From an uncultured Collinsella sp. (GTDB lineage Bacteria; Actinomycetota; Coriobacteriia; Coriobacteriales; Coriobacteriaceae), in contig URBP01000070.1 in assembly GCA_900546105.1 (NCBI GenBank), positions 1 to 11,391 on the forward strand: a stretch of 11,391 bases of DNA, given 5' to 3'. The position numbers and the translations under genes are program-made. The stretch's first letter is position 1; every line of letters starts with the position of its first letter. The notes under the pieces were generated by a model. It did no database searches, was not told the DNA's origin, and saw nothing but the letters and a program-made list of their open reading frames with translations. Positions 6,079 through 11,391 of the stretch are shown piece after piece.

Positions 6079-7245
6079 TTAAGCGGTGAAGGGGTGAATC
6101 GTCACGCCCTTAACCACGCGGTTGACCGTGCCGGTGGGGCTCGGCGTATCGGGCGTGTTGCCCACGCGCACGGAGTTGAGCAGGCTGATGGCCTGGGCAA
6201 ACATCACGAACGGCAGGGCAAGGTAGCCCTCGGGGAGGGCCTCATAGCCCTTAAAGGTGAAGGACTCGCCCTCGTAGACGGTAGCGCCATCCTGCTGAAC
6301 GGCAACGGTGTGCTGAGCGATCTTGTCGCCACCGATCTCGTTGAGGATGTCGATATCGTACTGACGGGTGTAGGCATCGTTGTTGACGAACACGAACACG
6401 AGGGTCTTGTCGTCGACGAAGGACTTGGGTCCGTGACGATAACCCATAGAGGTGTCGTAGGAAGTAGCGACTAGACCGTGAGCGAGCTCGAGGATCTTGA
6501 GCTGGCTCTCCTGGGCAAGGCCACCGAAGGAGCCGGAACCCAAGTAGGTCACGCGGTTGAAGTCGCCAGCCAGGTAATCGGCAACCTCGGACTCGCGAGC
6601 GATGACCTCCTCGCCCATCTTGGCGATGGTCTCGACCCACTCGGCCTTCTGCTCGTCGGAAGCCTCGTCAAAGATGAGGGTAGAGAGCAGGGTCATGCAG
6701 GTGTAGGAACCGGTCATGGCGAAGCCCTTGTCGTTGGCGCGCGGGATGAGCAGCGTCAGCGCATTGGGGTCATCAGCGGACTCGACAGCGAGCTTGCCCT
6801 CGGGAGCGCAGGTGATGTTGAGGAACTTGACGTTGTGGACGAGCTCCTTGGCAACGGCGACGGCAGCAAGGCTCTCGGGGCTGTTGCCGGAGCGGGCAAA
6901 GGAAACCACGAGCGTGGGATCCTCGGCGCGCAGGAAGTCGCGCGGGGCGCTCACGATATCGGTCGTGGCGATGGGCTTAAAGTCGTAGAGATCAGTGTTG
7001 CCAGCGTGACGCAGGTACGGGGCGCAGGTATCGCCAACGTAGTCGGACGTACCGGCACCGGTGAAGACAACGGACAGACGGCCCTCGCCCATAGCGCGAG
7101 CCTCGGCCAGGAAGGCCTCGATGGCCTCCTTGTTCTCGCGATAGATGTTGAGCGTATCACGCCAAAGCTCGGGCTGCTGAGCAATCTCGGCCGTGGTGAT
7201 CTGGGCGCCGAGCTCGGTGAGCTCCTCGACACTCTTCTCGAACAT
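6079..7245 (-). CDS. agaS: AgaS galactosamine-6-phosphate deaminase/isomerase
   Basis: The 388-residue protein matches AgaS along its whole length. It contains two SIS (sugar isomerase) domains: the first with GAGTSDYVGD (63-72) and FARSGNSPES (116-125), the second starting at YLGSGSFGG (234-242) and containing the characteristic YRHGPKSFVDD (269-279). The C-terminus carries the AgaS-typical stretch NTPDTPSPTGTVNRVVKGV. AgaS converts galactosamine-6-phosphate to tagatose-6-phosphate plus ammonia, the committed step that feeds the LacC-type kinase encoded in this window. The ATG is preceded by AGAGAGAGG, about seven bases upstream. It lies 114 bases downstream of the GntR gene, has its own promoter with an overlapping candidate operator, and is followed by a terminator. 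Confidence 0.93.
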   Translation of the reverse strand: MFEKSVEELTELGAQITTAEIAQQPELWRDTLNIYRENKEAIEAFLAEARAMGEGRLSVVFTGAGTSDYVGDTCAPYLRHAGNTDLYDFKPIATTDIVSAPRDFLRAEDPTLVVSFARSGNSPESLAAVAVAKELVHNVKFLNITCAPEGKLAVESADDPNALTLLIPRANDKGFAMTGSYTCMTLLSTLIFDEASDEQKAEWVETIAKMGEEVIARESEVADYLAGDFNRVTYLGSGSFGGLAQESQLKILELAHGLVATSYDTSMGYRHGPKSFVDDKTLVFVFVNNDAYTRQYDIDILNEIGGDKIAQHTVAVQQDGATVYEGESFTFKGYEALPEGYLALPFVMFAQAISLLNSVRVGNTPDTPSPTGTVNRVVKGVTIHPFTA

Positions 7246-7284
7246 TTCTAATACCTCTCTCTAGAAGTAATCCTCTGACGTGCA

Positions 7285-7313
7285 ATTATACACTTCGGTT
7301 GGTTATCTGGTAG
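7285..7313 (-). promoter_or_regulatory. Promoter of agaS
   Basis: On the minus strand a perfect TATAAT lies at 7290-7285, so transcription would start near 7278, giving a leader of about 32 bases before agaS. The corresponding -35 position (7313-7308, CTACCA at 17-base spacing) is poor. That position is covered by the candidate operator. Confidence 0.65.
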
Positions 7314-7320
7314 TAACCAG
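7300..7320. promoter_or_regulatory. Candidate GntR operator at the agaS promoter
   Basis: Two overlapping inverted repeats sit on the -35 region of agaS: CTGGT-AGTA-ACCAG (7307-7320), a perfect 5-bp palindrome, and TGGTTA-N8-TAACCA (7300-7319). GntR-family regulators of the HutC/UTRA branch typically bind palindromes with GGT/ACC half-sites, and such a regulator is encoded next door. The 10-base core (7309-7318) recurs with one change at the gntR promoter. Binding by this protein is inferred. Confidence 0.55.
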
Positions 7321-7359
7321 TTAAATACAAAGAATCATCATATGGAAACGGTGCAGACA

Positions 7360-8091
7360 CTAATCGCTACGCTGGTGGTAAACCTTGTATTTAAACTGAT
7401 CGGCACGAGCAACCGAGAGCGTATACTCCACAACCTCGTTTGACTCGTTATACGTAGTCCTAACCAAATCGAGCACAGGCGAGCCCTCGACGATTTCCAA
7501 AAGGTGGGCATCGGTGGGACGGGCTATGCTCGCATAGAACTCCTCTTCGGCCACGCGTATTTTTTGCTTAAAGTCTTGCTCAATCACATCGTAAAGCGGC
7601 TTACGCTCCAGCAGCGGTCGCTTTAGGGACAGAAATTGACGAACCGGTAGATAGCTACGTTCGACCATCATGGGCATGTTGTCGGCAGAACGAAGGCGCT
7701 TGAGCTTAAAAATGCGATCACCGATACGTAATCCCATATGCTCGGCCAGATTCTTATCGGCCTCCATCTCGCAAAAATCGAGAATCGTGGTCTCGGGGTC
7801 GCGACCCATCGCACGCATCTGCTCGGTAAAGCTGTAGGACTGCATAAGATTGGTTGCCTTTGCCGAACGGTCGGTCACAAAGGTACCGCGACCGTGCTGC
7901 CGAACCACCAGTCCTAAACGCTCCAGTTCCTGCAGAGCCAGGCGTACCGTAGTGCGCGAGAGACCATAGCGCTCCGAAAGTTCGCGCTCGGAAGGAATCA
8001 TGTCACCGGCGCGATATTCATGGTCAATCTTTTCGGTCAGAATATCGACCAGCTGATCGTACAGCGGTTGCTTGCGCGCTCCGATCGCCAT
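7360..8091 (-). CDS. GntR/UTRA-family transcriptional regulator, probably of amino-sugar genes
   Basis: The 243-residue protein has a GntR winged helix-turn-helix at residues 9-72, with PLYDQL, the recognition region IPSERELSERYGLSRTTVRLAL (32-53) and RQHGRGTFV (64-72). It is followed by a UTRA effector-binding domain of about 160 residues, which in this (HutC-type) branch usually senses a phosphorylated sugar. The ATG at 8089-8091 is preceded by AGGGAGGA. An in-frame TTG seven codons earlier lies on the far side of that site and is unlikely to be used. It sits between the PTS operon and agaS, so it probably senses galactosamine-6-phosphate or GalNAc-6-phosphate and controls these genes. It is not the DeoR-type AgaR known from E. 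coli. Confidence 0.88.
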   Translation of the reverse strand: MAIGARKQPLYDQLVDILTEKIDHEYRAGDMIPSERELSERYGLSRTTVRLALQELERLGLVVRQHGRGTFVTDRSAKATNLMQSYSFTEQMRAMGRDPETTILDFCEMEADKNLAEHMGLRIGDRIFKLKRLRSADNMPMMVERSYLPVRQFLSLKRPLLERKPLYDVIEQDFKQKIRVAEEEFYASIARPTDAHLLEIVEGSPVLDLVRTTYNESNEVVEYTLSVARADQFKYKVYHQRSD

Positions 8092-8116
8092 CCTATCCTC
8101 CCTTTTGCTCAAACTA

Positions 8117-8126
8117 GGCTACTACC
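8117..8126. promoter_or_regulatory. Candidate second GntR operator (autoregulation)
   Basis: GGCTACTACC here differs at one base from GGTTACTACC, the minus-strand core of the operator at agaS (7318-7309). It would lie about +7 to +16 from the predicted gntR transcription start, where a bound protein would block its own transcription. The flanking half-site symmetry is poorer than at agaS. Confidence 0.4.
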
Positions 8127-8139
8127 TTGGGTGTTTAGC

Positions 8140-8169
8140 ATTATCTGTCTGCCACACCCGAATCATCAA
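8140..8169 (-). promoter_or_regulatory. Promoter of the GntR gene
   Basis: On the minus strand TTGATG (8169-8164) is followed, after 18 bases, by GATAAT (8145-8140). This gives a start near 8133, about 40 bases before the gntR ATG. The promoter begins directly after the terminator of the PTS operon, so the regulator gene appears to be an independent unit. Confidence 0.6.
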
Positions 8170-8170
8170 G

Positions 8171-8209
8171 AAAACAAAAGCCGCGCGCTCTTTCGAGCAC
8201 GCGGCTTTT
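8171..8209 (-). terminator. Intrinsic terminator of the PTS operon
   Basis: A 15-bp stem with one mismatch (8176-8190 with 8195-8209) is closed by a TTTC loop. On the minus strand the stem is followed by TTTTGTTTTC in total, the first four T being part of the stem. It lies about 67 bases after the IID stop codon. The stem also ends in T on the plus strand, so it could work in both directions. Confidence 0.9.
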
Positions 8210-8222
8210 AACATACACATGG

Positions 8223-8257
8223 CTTAAGGGGTCGGGGCGTGAGCCGCGTAGGGACAC
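8223..8257 (-). other. Second hairpin in the 3' end of the PTS transcript
   Basis: Inverted repeat CTTAAGGGGT (8223-8232) and ACCCCTCAAG (8248-8257) forms a 10-bp stem with one mismatch and a 15-base loop, just after the IID stop codon and ahead of the main terminator. It has no U-tract. It could protect the 3' end or help end transcription, but no function is shown. Confidence 0.45.
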
Positions 8258-8275
8258 ACCCCTCAAGCTAGAGCC

Positions 8276-9358
8276 TTACCAGATGCTCGGCCAGAGACCA
8301 AGCGGGCCAGCGCCCAGGATGCCCAGAACGAAGAGCAGCAGAATGCCCTTGGTCGGGGTCCAGCTGTGCTTAGCGAACATGTAGTAAAGCAGCAGCGTAA
8401 GCATAAGCGGGACAAGCTTCGGAACGATGGTGTTGAGGGTGTCGGCAACAGAGAAGTTGACCGGATCCTCGGTGACGGTGCCGTAGGTAACGGACTCCAT
8501 GCCGTTGCCCAGATCGGTGACGCCGCACTCGACAGCGTTGCCGTCGGCATCGGAAGCGGTGAGGGCGTTGCCGTCCTCATCGGTCATGGCGATGGTACCG
8601 GCCTCAGCGGTCTCGGTATCGATGCCCTCCATACCGGTGAAGTTCTCGGCCTCCTTCTCGGAGACGATCACGGTAGTAGCGGAGAGGCCACGGGTGGTGC
8701 CGTTGGGGATCTGGAGGTTGATCTGGGTGCCGCCCATGGTGACGACCAGGCAACCGACGACGAAGACGCCCATGATGGAAGCGGCACGCGTAAAGGCCTG
8801 CATGTTGGCGGTCAGAGCGTCAATAGCGCTGGTGCCAAGCTTGTAGGACCAGTTCATGAGCCAGAAGCGCAGAGCGAACTGGACGACGTTGAAGATCACC
8901 AGGAAGATGATCGGCGCAGCGGCGTTGCCGTTGATGGCCATGTTGGAGGTGATGCCGGCCGTGATAGGCACGAGCGTCAGCCAGAACAGGGCGTCACCGA
9001 TACCACCGAGCGGGCCCATTGCGGCGACGCGGACGGCGCGGATCGTGGGGATGTCAACCTTGTTCTGCTCGAGCGAAAGCACGATACCCATAACAAAGGT
9101 GACGAGGAACGGGTGAGTGTTGAAGAACTCCAGGTTGTGGCTCATGGAAGCCGCGAGGTCATTCTTGTTGGTGTGGATCTTCTCCAGACCGGGGATGATG
9201 GAGTAGAGCCAACCGGCGGCCTGCATACGCTCGTAGTTGAACGAGGCCTGCAGGAAGCAGGAGCGCCAAGCCATCTTGTTGAGGGTCTTCTGGTCGAGCT
9301 GCGGAGCAGGAGTGAGATCCTCGTAGTGCTCCGGGATCACATACTCATTAGATGCCAT
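8276..9358 (-). CDS. agaE: PTS mannose-family IID component (GalNAc type) with extra loop
   Basis: This 360-residue membrane protein is the IID subunit, which with IIC forms the sugar channel of mannose-family PTS permeases. Family landmarks are WRSCFLQASFNYERMQAAG (31-49), the MGPLGGIGDALFW region (114-126), and hydrophobic segments near 84-95, 150-168, 196-207, 312-327 and 338-355. The usual IID length is roughly 270-300 residues. The excess is an acidic, Thr-rich stretch at about 232-298 between two hydrophobic segments. The chosen ATG has GGAGGTGA eight bases upstream and overlaps the end of the IIC gene by 11 bases, a sign of coupled translation. A start 11 codons earlier would lie upstream of that ribosome site. 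The agaE label rests on the GalNAc-type partners. Confidence 0.9.
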   Translation of the reverse strand: MASNEYVIPEHYEDLTPAPQLDQKTLNKMAWRSCFLQASFNYERMQAAGWLYSIIPGLEKIHTNKNDLAASMSHNLEFFNTHPFLVTFVMGIVLSLEQNKVDIPTIRAVRVAAMGPLGGIGDALFWLTLVPITAGITSNMAINGNAAAPIIFLVIFNVVQFALRFWLMNWSYKLGTSAIDALTANMQAFTRAASIMGVFVVGCLVVTMGGTQINLQIPNGTTRGLSATTVIVSEKEAENFTGMEGIDTETAEAGTIAMTDEDGNALTASDADGNAVECGVTDLGNGMESVTYGTVTEDPVNFSVADTLNTIVPKLVPLMLTLLLYYMFAKHSWTPTKGILLLFVLGILGAGPLGLWPSIW

Positions 9359-10148
9359 CTTCGAAGTCACCTCCGTCAGAAACAGCTGCACCCTTCAGCT
9401 CGGTCTGCTGCTGGAAGTCCCAGAAGGCGATGCCGAAGCCGATGAGAGCGAGGATGAGCAGAGCAGGGGTTGCCAGAGAATCGTTGGCAACGGTGATGAG
9501 CGCGAGGCCAAAGCCCATGAGGAAGAAGCCCCACATATCGCGGTTCATCATAACCTTGAGCAGGACGGCGAAGCCGACGAAGCGCATCATGCCGCCCGCA
9601 GCGGAAAGACCGGTCTGCAGCCAAGTCGGGATGGCGGAAGCGATGGTCTGACCGATGGTGGCGCCAGCGATGAAGAACAGGGTGACGACGACGGCGAAGA
9701 TCAGGCCGAGCAGAGCCATGGCGAAGTAGTTCAGACGCTCGATACCCTTGGTGTCAGCGTTGTGAGCCATGTTGTCCGCGGAGGACATGAGCGGCGACAT
9801 AAGCGTGAAGACCAGGGTAACGCCGAGCTGACCAAGCAGAGCGAACGGAATGGCAAGGCCGACTGCCGCGTTGGGCTCGAGGCCCGTAGCGATAGCGAGA
9901 ATGGCTGCCATGATGCCGCCGATGACGGCGTTAGGCGGCTGAGCGCCTCCGATCGGCATGTTGCCGATCGTCATGAGCTGATAGGTACCACCCACGAGAA
10001 GACCGGTGTTGAGGTCGCCAAGGATAAGACCGATGACGGCGCCGGTGACGATGGGCTGATAGAGAGACTCGAGGAAGTTGAACTGGTCGATTGCCGCGAC
10101 GAACGTGACGATGAAGACCAGAGCGACCTGGATGATCGAGTATTCCAT
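9348..10148 (-). CDS. agaW: PTS N-acetylgalactosamine-type IIC component
   Basis: The 266-residue product is a polytopic IIC subunit of the mannose/sorbose PTS family, rich in long hydrophobic segments throughout. It carries GAQPPN (68-73), a conserved motif of the family, and NADTKGIERLNY (129-140), close to the NADTRGIERVNY that I recall from E. coli AgaW. The C-terminus FEDGI is also AgaW-like. With IID it transports the sugar while IIB phosphorylates it. The start is well supported by AAGGAGGAG about five bases upstream. The stop codon overlaps the start of the IID gene by 11 bases. A 90-base gap containing two inverted repeats separates it from IIB. Specificity for GalNAc or galactosamine is inferred from these similarities and from AgaS nearby. 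Confidence 0.88.
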   Translation of the reverse strand: MEYSIIQVALVFIVTFVAAIDQFNFLESLYQPIVTGAVIGLILGDLNTGLLVGGTYQLMTIGNMPIGGAQPPNAVIGGIMAAILAIATGLEPNAAVGLAIPFALLGQLGVTLVFTLMSPLMSSADNMAHNADTKGIERLNYFAMALLGLIFAVVVTLFFIAGATIGQTIASAIPTWLQTGLSAAGGMMRFVGFAVLLKVMMNRDMWGFFLMGFGLALITVANDSLATPALLILALIGFGIAFWDFQQQTELKGAAVSDGGDFEDGI

Positions 10149-10171
10149 CTTGCTCCTCCTTTCAAAATGTA

Positions 10172-10222
10172 TGTACGCACTTTGGATTTCACGTACAGAA
10201 TGTCAGGGTTTCATTCCTGACA
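10172..10222 (-). other. Two inverted repeats in the IIB-IIC gap
   Basis: The 90-base gap holds TGTCAGG/CCTGACA (10201-10207, 10216-10222; 7-bp stem, 8-base loop) and TGTACG/CGTACA (10172-10177, 10192-10197; 6-bp stem, 14-base loop). Neither has a U-tract and no promoter is evident. They could set the relative level of IIB and IIC messages by processing or attenuation. Function is unproven. Confidence 0.45.
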
Positions 10223-10238
10223 GCGTGGATCATGAGGA

Positions 10239-10721
10239 TTACGAGAAGAGCTTGCTCGTGTCCTCAACAGGCGTGCTCGGAACGCGCCTGATCTCCAACT
10301 CCACCCCCAATTCCTGCAGCTCTTTAAACGCAGCGACATCCTCGTCGTTAACTGCGACGGAGGTGGCGACTTGGCGCTTTCCTTCCGACATGTGCATGTT
10401 GCCGATGTTTACCTTCTTTATAGGCACACCGCCCTTGACGAGCGTAAGCACGTCTTCCGGTGTTTCGGCCACGATGAAGATCTTCTGGCGCGGGCTCGCC
10501 TTGCCAATGACGTCGATGGTCTTCTGCAGGGAGAAGAAACGCGTAGCGACGCCGGCGGGAGCGGCCATCTTCATGAGGTTCTGGCGCATGGTGTTGGTCG
10601 ACACATCGTCGTTGGCGACGAGGATGAGGTTGGAGCCCAGGGTGGAGTTCCACTGGGTAGCGACCTGACCATGGACCAGTCGGTTATCGATGCGGGTAAG
10701 AAGAATGTTGGGTTCTGCCAT
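10239..10721 (-). CDS. agaV: PTS N-acetylgalactosamine-type IIB component
   Basis: The 160-residue cytoplasmic IIB protein of the mannose/sorbose PTS family accepts phosphate from IIA and passes it to the sugar. The active-site histidine is H17 in RIDNRLVHGQV (10-20). The stretches SPRQKIFIVAETPEDVLTL and VKGGVPIKKVNIGNMH resemble E. coli AgaV as I remember it, which favours GalNAc or galactosamine over mannose. Length is normal for the family. AAGGAAG lies about ten bases before the ATG. The gene is 36 bases after yajC, in the same direction, and is followed by the gap before IIC. Confidence 0.9.
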   Translation of the reverse strand: MAEPNILLTRIDNRLVHGQVATQWNSTLGSNLILVANDDVSTNTMRQNLMKMAAPAGVATRFFSLQKTIDVIGKASPRQKIFIVAETPEDVLTLVKGGVPIKKVNIGNMHMSEGKRQVATSVAVNDEDVAAFKELQELGVELEIRRVPSTPVEDTSKLFS

Positions 10722-10757
10722 GTTGATCAGCTTCCTTTCGTTATTTGCTGACGACAG

Positions 10758-11039
10758 TTACTTGATCTCCTGAATCGCGTAACGCGAAACATCTACGACG
10801 GCACCGGATCGGACTTTGATTTGGACCTTTTCGCCTTCGATGCCCTTGACGGTTCCGTAGATACCGCCGGCGAAAAGAACCTCCTGACCCGGCTTGAGCT
10901 CGGTGTGCAGCTCCTTGAAGTACTTCTGCTTCTTCTTCATGTTGATTTGCGACCAGATGGTGTAAATCAAGCCCATGATGACAAGCAGGCCTAAAAGGGC
11001 GACCGAGGAGCTCAGGACGTTGGCTCCGAAATCAGCCAT
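10758..11039 (-). CDS. yajC: YajC-family small membrane protein inside the PTS operon
   Basis: This 93-residue protein has one N-terminal membrane helix (about residues 11-29), then a basic linker (MKKKQKYFKEL) and a small beta domain with the YajC signature GQEVLFAGGIYGTVKGI (51-67) followed by VDVSRYAIQEI. Canonical YajC associates with the SecDF/YidC part of the protein translocase. Its ATG overlaps the stop codon of the IIA gene (TAATG), so translation is coupled to the PTS. YajC-like genes occur in some streptococcal mannose-family PTS loci, for example the hyaluronan-derived sugar locus, so this copy may be a PTS-dedicated paralogue rather than the housekeeping protein. A sec-linked copy elsewhere in the genome cannot be checked here. 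Confidence 0.85.
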   Translation of the reverse strand: MADFGANVLSSSVALLGLLVIMGLIYTIWSQINMKKKQKYFKELHTELKPGQEVLFAGGIYGTVKGIEGEKVQIKVRSGAVVDVSRYAIQEIK

Positions 11040-11391
11040 TAGATGCCGTCCTCGTCGCCGAAGATATCCTCTTCGTCGGAGCCGGCAACGGATGCGACCG
11101 TCTGGGCGGTGACGCCCGTCTGACCAACGGTCACGGCCTGCTCGCCAAGCTCGGCGAGCGTGGCGTTACCGCGGAGGAACAGAAGCTCAATAACCATGGG
11201 AAGGTTGGTGCCAGTCAGTACCTCGACGTTGTCGACATCCTGGGCAATCATCATCGACTGATTGAACGGAGTACCACCGAGCAGGTCGGTAAAGACGAGC
11301 ACGCCATCGCACTCCTCGCGCATGGCGGTAATAGCGGCGCGGAGATCCTCACCGTAGGAAGCAGCCTGGTCGCCCTCAAAAGGAACGACGG
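11039..11391 (-). CDS. agaF: PTS mannose-family IIA component, N-terminus outside window
   Basis: The frame stays open from the right edge of the window, entering as VVPFEGDQAASYGEDLRAAI and continuing through an in-frame methionine that is internal, not the start. The visible 116 residues include VFTDLLGGTPFNQS, the hallmark of mannose-family IIA domains, and a C-terminal acidic tail ending EEDIFGDEDGI. The phosphorylated histidine, expected near residue 10, lies beyond the window. IIA takes phosphate from HPr and passes it to IIB. The stop codon overlaps the yajC start. The agaF symbol is assigned only by operon context. The promoter of the PTS operon also lies outside the window. Confidence 0.85.
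   Translation of the reverse strand, partial: VVPFEGDQAASYGEDLRAAITAMREECDGVLVFTDLLGGTPFNQSMMIAQDVDNVEVLTGTNLPMVIELLFLRGNATLAELGEQAVTVGQTGVTAQTVASVAGSDEEDIFGDEDGI

Noticed and set aside
8366..9445. A 359-codon plus-strand frame opposite IID and the end of IIC
   Set aside because: Its composition (Gly, Asp, Val, His) is typical of antisense of a membrane protein gene, and the opposite strand encodes clear IID and IIC.

Overview
The window reads as chromosomal DNA of a GC-rich anaerobic gut bacterium. The gene content (a mannose-family PTS and a GalNAc/galactosamine pathway in short co-directional units closed by strong hairpin terminators, with a CCA-encoding tRNA gene) suggests a Collinsella-like member of the Coriobacteriia. 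That placement is inference: there is no rRNA or other phylogenetic marker here. Almost every gene lies on the minus strand.

Layout, left to right. (1) 1-1250: a tRNA-Thr(CGT) gene, then two plus-strand genes of unknown function, one of them a secreted protein, in visibly more A+T-rich sequence. (2) 1271-1394: a convergent intergenic region holding a long palindrome that belongs to a 40-bp tandem repeat. Its left edge looks like the terminator of the minus-strand unit. (3) 1426-3973, minus strand, transcribed right to left: a LacX-type aldose 1-epimerase, a LacC-type tagatose-6-phosphate kinase, a 3'-terminal nagA remnant, and a YhcH/NanQ-family protein. (4) 4130-4785: a plus-strand flavodoxin-fold gene with its own terminator. 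(5) 4790-8091, minus strand: a GntR/UTRA regulator, AgaS (galactosamine-6-phosphate deaminase/isomerase), a terminator, then NagA (amino-sugar-6-phosphate deacetylase). (6) 8276-11391, minus strand: a mannose-family PTS operon in the order IIA (cut by the window edge), YajC, IIB, IIC, IID, ending in a strong terminator.

Together the genes describe uptake and catabolism of N-acetylgalactosamine or galactosamine. The PTS imports and phosphorylates the sugar, NagA deacetylates GalNAc-6-P, AgaS converts galactosamine-6-P to tagatose-6-P, and the LacC-type kinase makes tagatose-1,6-bisphosphate. The aldolase that would finish the route is not in the window. The GntR protein is the obvious candidate regulator. 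The agaS and gntR promoters share a 10-base motif (9 of 10 identical) placed where a repressor would act.

I did not find a clearly new system. The points most worth a second look are the extra acidic loop in IID, the paired candidate operators, the nagA remnant, the palindromic tandem repeat, and YajC coupled to the PTS operon.
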